Assembly: GCF_017829975.1 (NCBI RefSeq)
Contig: NZ_JAEEGA010000020.1
Location: 59,481 to 123,480 of the forward strand
Direction: 5' to 3'
Length of the DNA stretch: 64,000 nucleotides
Source of the DNA: Vagococcus allomyrinae
GTDB taxonomy: Bacteria > Bacillota > Bacilli > Lactobacillales > Vagococcaceae
Position 1 is the stretch's first letter. Every line of letters begins with the position of its first letter. The notes beneath the pieces are model-generated. The model was not told the origin of the DNA and made no database searches. It worked only from the letters and a program-made list of their open reading frames with translations. This document shows, one piece after another, positions 8,448-15,795 of the stretch. The translations under genes were made by a program, and so were the position numbers.

Positions 8448-9497
8448 TTAACTAGCTGTGGGGGGGCAGTTAGCAGAGATGAGAGACAATTCAGGAATAG
8501 CAGCCAAAAGTTCATCAAAACCACTGATATCTTCGATTTGAACAAATCCTTTTATTTCAGAATGATAGACTTTCTCCGCAATAAAAGCCGCTACTTTCCC
8601 TGTTACAAACGCTTCATTATAACCTGTTACAGTTAAAGCTTTTTGCTTTATCCCCCCTTTAAGAGCTGTCACCTGAACATAAAACACATCGCTCCCTAAC
8701 GCTCCTTTTCTCATAAATCCCTTTGCCAGTCGCTTGATGCCAGGTCGTTTTAGCAATGGCAACAAACCTAGGCGCTGCAAGCCACGAAATGTTTGCGTCA
8801 CCCACTTCACATCAAAACCCAAATAAGTCATAATTTTTTTAGTCGGCCAGCGATCCCCTAAACTATGTTGATCGGAAAAATTAAAACTATACGCAGGTAA
8901 TTTTTTTCCAGCCAGCTCCACCAACGCCTTTTCGCCAAAAGCCTGAACGGTTCCTTGCTGATTTTTCAAGTAATAGCTCTCACTGAGATGAGCTAGCGTC
9001 CAATCAACGGCCGCTTCCCCATGCTGGTCAGCCAACCCAAGAATAACTTTAATCGACATTTCATCAAAATCAGCTAATTCCTGGGCCAGTTTTGCTGCCA
9101 TTAAGTTTGTCACACCTGGCGCAAGCCCTACACTGTAAACAATGCCAGTTTCTGAGTCAAAGGATTCCTGGGCCAACTGATGATAAAAAGCTGTACTAGC
9201 TGAAACATCCAAATAATCAATCCCTTGCTTCTGACAGAATAACGCAAAATCCGTTGTTTGCTGATCGATACAAACAACCACTAAAGAAATAGTTTCGAAT
9301 TGATTTTTTTGAGGCGGTTGCTGAATATCAAAGCTCATCACCCCTACATTTAGATTCAGCTTTTGCTTAAATGCCACCAACTTATCTAAGTGACGCCCAG
9401 CTAAAACTAACTTATCTTCATAATTCTCGGCTAAACTTTTGGTAATGACACTTCCGACATGGCCATGACCGCCGACGATTAATATTTTATCCTTCAT
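8448..9497 (-). CDS. Saccharopine dehydrogenase-like NAD(P)-binding protein
   Basis: A 349-residue protein that starts with a Rossmann fold (ILIVGGHGHVGS, residues 5-16), followed by the alpha/beta catalytic region seen in saccharopine-dehydrogenase-like proteins (GVTNLMA near 130). A lysine-pathway role is not implied; many such proteins in Firmicutes are uncharacterised oxidoreductases. It overlaps the marR gene by 11 nt, so the two are co-transcribed and MarR probably controls it. The start ATG is supported by GAGGGAACAAGAA. Confidence 0.75.
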   Translation of the reverse strand: MKDKILIVGGHGHVGSVITKSLAENYEDKLVLAGRHLDKLVAFKQKLNLNVGVMSFDIQQPPQKNQFETISLVVVCIDQQTTDFALFCQKQGIDYLDVSASTAFYHQLAQESFDSETGIVYSVGLAPGVTNLMAAKLAQELADFDEMSIKVILGLADQHGEAAVDWTLAHLSESYYLKNQQGTVQAFGEKALVELAGKKLPAYSFNFSDQHSLGDRWPTKKIMTYLGFDVKWVTQTFRGLQRLGLLPLLKRPGIKRLAKGFMRKGALGSDVFYVQVTALKGGIKQKALTVTGYNEAFVTGKVAAFIAEKVYHSEIKGFVQIEDISGFDELLAAIPELSLISANCPPTAS

Positions 9498-9951
9498 TTC
9501 TTGTTCCCTCTGCTTCTTCCAATTGACAAGCCAATATCTGACTCAATACGGCTAACCCCTTACTAAAAACCACTTGTTCTGAAGGGGATAACCTGTGATC
9601 AAGTCCTTCCATAAATTGTTGATGAATGACGTGATGTTTTTGAAAAACCTGTTCCCCTAATGTTGTCAGGTGTAAGTAGTAAACTCGTTTATCTGCTTGG
9701 CTCTCCTCTCGCTCAATCACTCCTTGCTTACTTAATTTTGTCAGTAATTGGGAAATAGCTCCTTTCGTAATCATCAGTTGCTGACTAAGTTCCTTGCTGG
9801 TGATTTTTCCCGCCAATCCAATTTGTTCAATAACGTGAAATTCACTAGGTGAGATTTTGCCAACACCACTGATTTGCTGTGGTGTTCGCTCTAATTCTCG
9901 TAGTTGCTGAAAGATAGTGCCCAATAGCACCATTTGATTATTATTTTCCAT
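9487..9951 (-). CDS. MarR-family transcriptional regulator
   Basis: A 154-residue winged-helix protein of standard MarR size. The recognition region reads ITSKELSQQL-MITKGAISQLLTKL (about residues 50-75), followed by the wing with EREESQADKR. MarR proteins bind palindromes as dimers and release on binding small molecules. The ATG at 9951 has no Shine-Dalgarno sequence. A promoter exactly upstream would start transcription at that ATG, and a perfect 8-3-8 inverted repeat covers its -10. Autorepression of this gene and the dehydrogenase-like gene is a strong inference, and the monooxygenase across the divergent gap may be a target too. Confidence 0.92.
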   Translation of the reverse strand: MENNNQMVLLGTIFQQLRELERTPQQISGVGKISPSEFHVIEQIGLAGKITSKELSQQLMITKGAISQLLTKLSKQGVIEREESQADKRVYYLHLTTLGEQVFQKHHVIHQQFMEGLDHRLSPSEQVVFSKGLAVLSQILACQLEEAEGTRNEG

Positions 9952-9956
9952 AAAAC

Positions 9957-9975
9957 TAGTTTAGCAACTAAACTA
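9957..9975. promoter_or_regulatory. Perfect inverted repeat, probable MarR operator
   Basis: TAGTTTAG-CAA-CTAAACTA, with 8-bp arms and a 3-bp spacer, lies 5 bp upstream of the marR start codon and covers its -10. A lone half site TAAACTA recurs at 10031-10037 in front of the divergent gene. Confidence 0.75.
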
Positions 9976-9986
9976 ATCTCATGCAA
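9958..9986 (-). promoter_or_regulatory. marR promoter giving a leaderless mRNA
   Basis: TTGCAT (9981-9986), a 17-base spacer and TAAACT (9958-9963) on the minus strand. The first transcribed base, about 7 nt past the -10, would be the A of the ATG at 9951. Confidence 0.6.
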
Positions 9987-10008
9987 TTAAAACGCTCAAG
10001 CAAAAAAG

Positions 10009-10036
10009 TTAACTCTATGGTATTCTGAGATAAACT
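10009..10036 (+). promoter_or_regulatory. Candidate promoter of the monooxygenase-like gene
   Basis: TTAACT (10009-10014), a 16-base spacer and TAAACT (10031-10036), 20 nt before the ATG. The -10 overlaps a half site of the proposed MarR operator. Confidence 0.45.
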
Positions 10037-10056
10037 AATAACAGGAAGGACTCCTC

Positions 10057-10368
10057 ATGCTAAAATTAATTGCCGAAGACTTTATCAAAGTAGAACACAT
10101 CGAAACTGTATTACCTTTATATCAAGAACTTGTCACCAAAACAAAGGAAGAATCAGCCTGTCTTGCTTATGAGTTGTATCATGATTTAAAAGATCCTGGC
10201 CATTTTGTTTTCATTGAAGAATGGCCTGACGAGGCAGCCTTGACTCTACACACGAAAACTGACCATTTTACTCGTTTAGTACCGCTGATTAATCAGTACA
10301 CACGAGCCAAAGGTCAATTCACTCGCATGTCTCCTTTAAACGAAGCCTTTAACTTAACAAGCGATTAA
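10057..10368 (+). CDS. Putative quinol monooxygenase (ABM/YgiN-like)
   Basis: A 103-residue protein of the antibiotic-biosynthesis-monooxygenase fold (dimeric alpha/beta barrel). It shows the usual pattern: IAEDFIKVEH at the start, ACLAYELYHDLKDP in the middle, and FVFIEEWPDEAAL leading to the conserved His of FTRLVP. Relatives oxidise quinols or aromatic compounds without cofactors. The substrate is unknown. It is divergent from marR, which often controls such stress or redox genes. AGGAAGGACTCCTC precedes the ATG, and a strong terminator follows. Confidence 0.82.
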   Translation: MLKLIAEDFIKVEHIETVLPLYQELVTKTKEESACLAYELYHDLKDPGHFVFIEEWPDEAALTLHTKTDHFTRLVPLINQYTRAKGQFTRMSPLNEAFNLTSD

Positions 10369-10372
10369 CACC

Positions 10373-10412
10373 AAAAGAGTCAGCCTCAATGTATGAGGCT
10401 GACTCTTTTTCA
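10373..10412. terminator. Bidirectional terminator
   Basis: A 16-bp stem (AAAAGAGTCAGCCTCA with its complement at 10394-10409) with A- and T-runs on both sides. It serves the plus-strand monooxygenase gene and the minus-strand M20 run. Confidence 0.9.
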
Positions 10413-10434
10413 CGTTTAATTAGTTAGAACCCTC

Positions 10435-11643
10435 TTATTGATGTTCATTTAGCCAGCTCAGAGCCATGCTAACATGGGCAGCTGCGCCGTAAGGTAAAAT
10501 ATCTTCGCTCAATACTAATTTAGGGTGATGAACTGGATAAGGCTCAGACAGACGACTGTCCGCTGCCGCTAAACCTAATAAAACCGATGGAATTTCATGA
10601 CTGACATAGGCAAAATCTTCTGAACCCATTTGCGCCCCCATATTAGGCAAGCTGCTAAAGGCAATCACCTTCTCTGATCCAACAACTCCCGGCAAGATTC
10701 TCTCTGCGTGCTTCACCACTGCTTCATCATTCACCAAAGTAGGCGCGCCTGCCAGGAAGCGAACTTCTGCTTTACACCGATAAGCCTTCGCTATACTCTC
10801 AGCAATCTCCACCATCCGCCGCTTAATAGTGACTCTCATCTCATCATCGTAGGTTCTTAATGTCCCCTTGAGAATGGCCGTCTCAGGAATCACATTGGAA
10901 GTATTTCCTGCATGAAACTCCCCAACAGTCAACGCCACTAAAGCATCTGCCGGCAATTCACGAGTTTGAATTTCCATTAATGCCATGTGGATATTAGCAG
11001 CTGGAACAATCGGATCGATCGCATTATGGGGCATAGAACCATGGCCATTTTTACCAAAAATTTCGATCTCAAACCAATCACAAGACGACAACGCCTTCCC
11101 CTTATTGGCAACTAATAAAGTGCCATTATCCATCGGCAGCCCTGGCATAACATGAATCATCATCCCAGCATCCACATGGGGATTTTCCAAAACACCAGCT
11201 TTGATCATGTCACTGGCCCCTAACATAATCTCTTCTGCTGGTTGGAACATCAATTTCACCGTTCCTTTTATTTCAGCTTCATGTGCCTTTAACAATTTTG
11301 CTGCTCCCAGTAACATCGTCGTGTGAGTATCATGGCCACAAGCGTGCATTTTACCATTGGTTGATTTAAAAGCCAAATCTGTATCTTCCTCGATCGGCAG
11401 AGCATCCATGTCCCCTCTTAATAAAAAGGTTTTCCCTTGACCATTGCCAATGGTTGCGACAACGCCTGCTTTCCCACAACGCTCAGGCTGATACCCCATC
11501 TCTTTTAGTTTTTTCAGAACCAAAAGAACAGTGTGATCTAAATCAAAACCAGTTTCAGGATTTTTATGCAACTCTCTGCGAGTGCTAATCATTTCAGGTT
11601 GTATTTTTTGGGCTTCCTCGAGAATCAATTCATCTACATTCAT
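10435..11643 (-). CDS. M20 amidohydrolase (N-acyl amino acid / hippurate hydrolase type)
   Basis: A 402-residue M20D metallohydrolase. Metal-binding motifs are complete: HACGHDTHT (about residue 100), FQPAEE (about 135), and the C-terminal GSEDFAYVS and PVHHPK. The family removes acyl or aminoacyl groups from amino acids (hippuricase, aminoacylase, IAA-amino-acid hydrolase). The exact substrate cannot be read. It is the last gene of a minus-strand run with a second M20D enzyme, an MFS carrier and an ArgE/DapE-like enzyme, which suggests uptake and breakdown of acylated amino acids or small peptides. AGGAAGGAATAAAA precedes the ATG. Confidence 0.88.
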   Translation of the reverse strand: MNVDELILEEAQKIQPEMISTRRELHKNPETGFDLDHTVLLVLKKLKEMGYQPERCGKAGVVATIGNGQGKTFLLRGDMDALPIEEDTDLAFKSTNGKMHACGHDTHTTMLLGAAKLLKAHEAEIKGTVKLMFQPAEEIMLGASDMIKAGVLENPHVDAGMMIHVMPGLPMDNGTLLVANKGKALSSCDWFEIEIFGKNGHGSMPHNAIDPIVPAANIHMALMEIQTRELPADALVALTVGEFHAGNTSNVIPETAILKGTLRTYDDEMRVTIKRRMVEIAESIAKAYRCKAEVRFLAGAPTLVNDEAVVKHAERILPGVVGSEKVIAFSSLPNMGAQMGSEDFAYVSHEIPSVLLGLAAADSRLSEPYPVHHPKLVLSEDILPYGAAAHVSMALSWLNEHQ

Positions 11644-11675
11644 TTTTATTCCTTCCTTTCATCACTACATATTTA

Positions 11676-12872
11676 TTATACACCTTCAAATAAGTAAGTT
11701 AAAACCGCATTTCCCATTACATCTGCGGCGATTAATAAGCAATCCTCATCAATCGTAAATTTAGGATGATGATGTGGATAGAAAACCTCCCCTGCTTTCG
11801 TCGCCCCAACATAAAAGAAACAACTTGGTTTTTCCTCTGCATAGTAGGCAAAATCCTCTGAAGGTGTTTGTTGATCACAACGAAACACTTCCGTCACACT
11901 ATCAAGGGCAGCCGCTTTCGTTCCACGGGCAAACATGGCCGTTAATTCAGCATCGTTAACTAAGACGGGATAATCATGAGCATAATCCAATTCATAACTG
12001 ATGCCAAACGCTAAGCAAATCCCCTCTAATAGCCGTTTAAATTCGCGCTCCACTAAGCCGCGAGAACTTTCCTTCATGACGCGAACATCTCCTACAAGTT
12101 CCACCTTATCCTTGATGACATTAGCCGAACCTTTGCCATCGAAAGAACCAATGGTCACGGTCACCGTATCAAAAGGATCCACTCGTCGACTGACAATCGT
12201 TTGAACTGCCGTGACAAATTGAGCGGCTGCCACAATTGTATCATTGGCATCCTGAGGCGTTGAGCCATGACCGCCTTTCCCCTGAAGGACTATTTTGAAT
12301 GTGGTTCGTCCCGTTTGCGTCGGACCTTCCCGATAAGCAATTTGCCCCACATTCATCGTCGTCATAACGTGGGCGCCCAAAACATGATCATAACCGTCTA
12401 AGCAACCAGCTTTAACCATTCCTAAAGCGCCACCCGGAGGTGTTTCCTCAGCCGGTTGATGAAGCACACGTATTCTCCCTGGCAATTGAGCTTTCAATTC
12501 GATCAGCGTCTCCGCTAAAATCAGCATGTAAGCCGTATGTCCATCATGACCACAAGCATGCATCACCCCAGGATTTTTTGATTCAAAAGGCAATCCCGTG
12601 TCTTCTTGAATAGGCAAGGCGTCAAAGTCAGCTCTTATGGCAAGACTAGGACCTGGCTTGCCACCTTGGATGTCCACTAAGATACCGTAACCACCCCCAA
12701 AATTTGTTTGCACCTGACAGTCCTTTCCCTTATAAAAATCTGCAATTAGTTGAGCAGTTTGTTCTTCTTTAAAGGATAGTTCCGGGTTTTCATGCATGTG
12801 ACGACGTAATTTGATTAGCTCTGGTTCTTTTTCTTTTAACCGTTGACTCAAGATCTTTTGTAATTCTTTCAT
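11676..12872 (-). CDS. M20 amidohydrolase, second copy
   Basis: A 398-residue M20D enzyme related to its downstream neighbour but clearly diverged. It has HACGHDGHTAY (about 104), HQPAEETPPGG (about 138), TPSEDFAYYAEE and YPHHHPKF. The inserted proline/glycine stretch after PAEE and the Cys-Phe-Phe stretch near the C-terminus set it apart. The two enzymes therefore probably act on different acyl-amino acids. The gap to the next gene is 32 nt, so they are co-transcribed. AAGGAAGAGTGTGA lies before the ATG. Confidence 0.88.
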   Translation of the reverse strand: MKELQKILSQRLKEKEPELIKLRRHMHENPELSFKEEQTAQLIADFYKGKDCQVQTNFGGGYGILVDIQGGKPGPSLAIRADFDALPIQEDTGLPFESKNPGVMHACGHDGHTAYMLILAETLIELKAQLPGRIRVLHQPAEETPPGGALGMVKAGCLDGYDHVLGAHVMTTMNVGQIAYREGPTQTGRTTFKIVLQGKGGHGSTPQDANDTIVAAAQFVTAVQTIVSRRVDPFDTVTVTIGSFDGKGSANVIKDKVELVGDVRVMKESSRGLVEREFKRLLEGICLAFGISYELDYAHDYPVLVNDAELTAMFARGTKAAALDSVTEVFRCDQQTPSEDFAYYAEEKPSCFFYVGATKAGEVFYPHHHPKFTIDEDCLLIAADVMGNAVLTYLFEGV

Positions 12873-12978
12873 TCACACTCTTCCTTCCTTTTCCTCATCA
12901 TCGATTCTCCAAAAACTAAGAGGAGACCTCCCTTACCGCATATCTTGTCATTCCGCTCAGCCGTAAAAGCTTCTTTCG

Positions 12979-14265
12979 TTAACCTTCAGTTGCTTCTGCG
13001 CTCACAGCCTCTACTGTTCCCTGACAATACTTCCGAGATTGATAGTAAGCTCCCATCCAACTCATTAATGTACAAGCCGTTAAAATGAGTAAAATAATCC
13101 AAGCCACCTGATATGAACCAGTGGCATCATACATCGAAGCGACAAACAAGGAACCAACCGACATCCCGATTTGAATGGCACTACTAACATAACCATAAAC
13201 CTCACCGTACTGCTCCGTGCCAAAAATAGCAGAAGTCACTAAAGGAGGAGAAACAGAACCAATGGCAATTCCCAAACCAAAAACAATCGCCATGGCATAA
13301 ACTGCAAACAATTTATCGCCAAACAACATAAAGACAAATGCCAAACCAAAGGCACCACAACCGAAGATCGAGCTGACAACAGCCCCCCAACGATCGTTGA
13401 TCCAACCAACTAAAAGCTTACCACCGATTCCCACTAGGGAGTAGAGAGAAATAACCGCTGCTGCGATCTGTCCTCCTTGAAGCCCTTCCAACGCTGGCGG
13501 AAACTGGCCTAAAGCCCCACTGTTGATAATGCCGTTTAGCACCATCCCGATTAACAAAATAATGAAGAAAGGTTTGCCAAAAACACTTTTAGTTGGCAAG
13601 TTAACCGTTTCGGTTTTAAAGACTTTTTTATTCTCCTGACCTGTATTTAACTCTTCGTTAGCCCCATACGGCTGTAACCCCATATCTTCGGGCTTCTTCT
13701 TAAAAACAAACAGCGAGATGGGCAAGGCGATCAACAAAAAGATTCCAGCCAACAGCATATAACTAGTACGCCACCCAAATTTCTCAAGAAAAAAAGTGAT
13801 TAAGGGGCTAAGTATCGCGCCACCAATCCCGATCCCCGTCATGGCAATACTCATTGCCAATCCCCGCTTTTTTTCGAACCAATTTGTGATGACGATACTG
13901 ATGGGAATAATCGTTGAAAACAAGTAACAAATCCCAATGATAAAAGAAGATATATACAAGTGAATCGGACTTTTAGCTAATCCATAAGAGGCATAAGCCA
14001 AGGTAAAAATAACAATGGCCGTACTCTGAATATTCCGCAAGTTGCCTGTGGTAATTTTCTTGGCAGCTATTGGCGATAAGAAAATACCCATCGCTTGGAG
14101 AATTGTATTGCTTAAGGTAAAAGCACTGCGACTGATTCCCATATCTTCTGTCACAGGTATTAAAAACTTATTAGCCATGGCCACAACACCTGGCACTAAG
14201 GTACTGGTTAACACAACTGCGCCAATCACTATCCACCAGCCATAAAAAATTTTACTTTTTTTCAT
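12979..14265 (-). CDS. MFS transporter (oxalate/formate antiporter-like)
   Basis: A 428-residue major-facilitator protein with 12 predicted membrane helices, starting YGWWIVIGAVVL, which is typical of the OFA (oxalate:formate antiporter-like) and monocarboxylate branch. The inter-helix motif NWFEKKRGLAMS (about 130) and the charged central loop (about 200-225) fit. It most likely moves an organic anion. Beside three M20 hydrolases, an N-acyl amino acid or its released acid is a reasonable guess but no more. GAGGTGAAGAGTTAA precedes the ATG. Confidence 0.85.
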   Translation of the reverse strand: MKKSKIFYGWWIVIGAVVLTSTLVPGVVAMANKFLIPVTEDMGISRSAFTLSNTILQAMGIFLSPIAAKKITTGNLRNIQSTAIVIFTLAYASYGLAKSPIHLYISSFIIGICYLFSTIIPISIVITNWFEKKRGLAMSIAMTGIGIGGAILSPLITFFLEKFGWRTSYMLLAGIFLLIALPISLFVFKKKPEDMGLQPYGANEELNTGQENKKVFKTETVNLPTKSVFGKPFFIILLIGMVLNGIINSGALGQFPPALEGLQGGQIAAAVISLYSLVGIGGKLLVGWINDRWGAVVSSIFGCGAFGLAFVFMLFGDKLFAVYAMAIVFGLGIAIGSVSPPLVTSAIFGTEQYGEVYGYVSSAIQIGMSVGSLFVASMYDATGSYQVAWIILLILTACTLMSWMGAYYQSRKYCQGTVEAVSAEATEG

Positions 14266-14299
14266 TTAACTCTTCACCTCACACTTTCTCTCATTAAAC

Positions 14300-15445
14300 T
14301 TAACTTAAAAACGCCTTGGCAATTTGGCCATTGACCTCAATCATTTGAAAAAATTGTTCGATTGGCACATTTTCATTTGGTTGATGAGCCAATCTAACAT
14401 CCCCAGGCCCAACAATTAATATCGGGAAGTCTTTCTTAGCCCGCCCAAATTCAGAACCGTCAGTATAACCTGTTAAACTTTTTACCTCTGGCTCTTTCTG
14501 AGCCACCTTTTTCACTGCATCTATTGCTAATTTGGTAAAAGGATGATCTTTTTCAGTCCGAATGGCGGGTAAATCATTCACATAAGCCACCTCTCCTTTA
14601 AAATCTGGAATGGCTTCACTAGCATTTTTAATCAAATGGTTAATGGCGTTTTTCAACTCCTCATGACTTTGCCCCGGCACTGTTCGAATATCAATCGTCG
14701 CCACACATTTGTCTGGTACGACATTCGCCCCATTGCCACCTTGGAAGACATTCAAACTTGCTGTGGATTCCCCTAATAACTCATCGCTAAACGTTGAAAA
14801 ATCAAATTCGCGTTTAAACTGATTCAACACGTGAAGCATATGATCAATCGCATTAATGCCAAGTTGTGGCATAGAACCATGAGCGGTTTTCCCGTAAGTC
14901 GTCAGTTGTGGCCAAAGGGCCCCTTTATGAGCAATTACCACATCCAAAGAGGACGGTTCCCCAATAATTAAGCCATCTAAATCATCTGCGTATCCTAAAT
15001 CAGTTAGCTGCTTTGCACCGATCGCAGCCGTCTCCTCCCCAATCGTAATAAGCAGTTTGATCTTCCCTTTAAATCTGACCCCTTCCTCCTTCAAACGAAT
15101 CAGCGCAACCACTTGAGCGATTAAACCAGCCTTCATGTCACAAGTCCCCCGACCGTGGAGAAGCCCCTCTTTCTCAACTGCAGCAAAAGGCTCATAAACC
15201 CAAGGGACTTCCCCTATCGGCACCACGTCCATATGTCCAGAAAAACCTAAAACAGGACCAGGTTGTGCCCCTTCCAAAGTAACGACCAGCTGATGACGTC
15301 CTTCACTATAAATCACTTTTTCTGAGGGAATGTCGTGAGCACTAAAAAGCGTCGCCAATTTATCGGCAATCAATTGCTCTTTCCCTAAGACCGTTTCCGT
15401 TCTGACAATGTCCTTTAACAAATCTAAGGCTTCCTCATTGTTCAT
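14300..15445 (-). CDS. M20 peptidase, ArgE/DapE type
   Basis: A 381-residue M20A enzyme. Metal and catalytic motifs are present: SGHMDVVP (about 69), GRGTCDMKAG (about 100), GEETAAIGA (about 130) and IGEPSSLD (about 160). The family contains acetylornithine deacetylase, succinyl-diaminopimelate desuccinylase and broad deacylases; an arg or dap role is not supported by neighbours. It is the first gene of the minus-strand run that includes the MFS carrier and two M20D enzymes. A cre-like site (15635-15648) and a divergent AraC-type regulator lie upstream. Confidence 0.85.
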   Translation of the reverse strand: MNNEEALDLLKDIVRTETVLGKEQLIADKLATLFSAHDIPSEKVIYSEGRHQLVVTLEGAQPGPVLGFSGHMDVVPIGEVPWVYEPFAAVEKEGLLHGRGTCDMKAGLIAQVVALIRLKEEGVRFKGKIKLLITIGEETAAIGAKQLTDLGYADDLDGLIIGEPSSLDVVIAHKGALWPQLTTYGKTAHGSMPQLGINAIDHMLHVLNQFKREFDFSTFSDELLGESTASLNVFQGGNGANVVPDKCVATIDIRTVPGQSHEELKNAINHLIKNASEAIPDFKGEVAYVNDLPAIRTEKDHPFTKLAIDAVKKVAQKEPEVKSLTGYTDGSEFGRAKKDFPILIVGPGDVRLAHQPNENVPIEQFFQMIEVNGQIAKAFLS

Positions 15446-15634
15446 CTTCTACACACCTTTCATTTTTTGTTCATAAATAAAGACTCTATACATCCCGTAA
15501 CATAATCCGAACAGCGAGTCCACTGAGTTATCGACAAAATGACGAGCAGCTGTCGATGCTTTCAGCTTCTTTTTAGTTAAAAGGTTAACGATTGATCGCG
15601 ATTATGTAATAGGAGCTATATCCCTATTTATAAT

Positions 15635-15648
15635 TGTAAGCGTGAGCA
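15635..15648. promoter_or_regulatory. cre-like site upstream of the M20 run
   Basis: TGTAAGCGTGAGCA matches the cre pattern TGNAANCGNTNNCA except for one position (G for T at 10). It lies 190 nt before the M20 start. I see no convincing minus-strand promoter beside it. Confidence 0.35.
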
Positions 15649-15754
15649 ATCGGTTTTTTAGAACTCTAGTTTCTGATAACAACTTTCTAATGATTGATCT
15701 TATTTATTTTGAAAACAATACGACGATTAACGGACGTTAATTTCCAAACCGTGT

Positions 15755-15760
15755 TATAAT
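15755..15760 (+). promoter_or_regulatory. Extended -10 for the AraC/GH39 gene
   Basis: TGT-TATAAT about 40 nt before the start codon at 15796, followed by AAGGAAAATAATC. No clear -35 is visible. Confidence 0.5.
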
Positions 15761-15795
15761 AAGGAAAATAATCACAAGAAATGAGGGATTTTCTG

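Noticed and set aside
9487..9951. An internal start for marR at the Met in position 7
   Set aside because: The nearest purine-rich stretch is about 13 nt away, too far, and it would cut into the first helix of the MarR fold.
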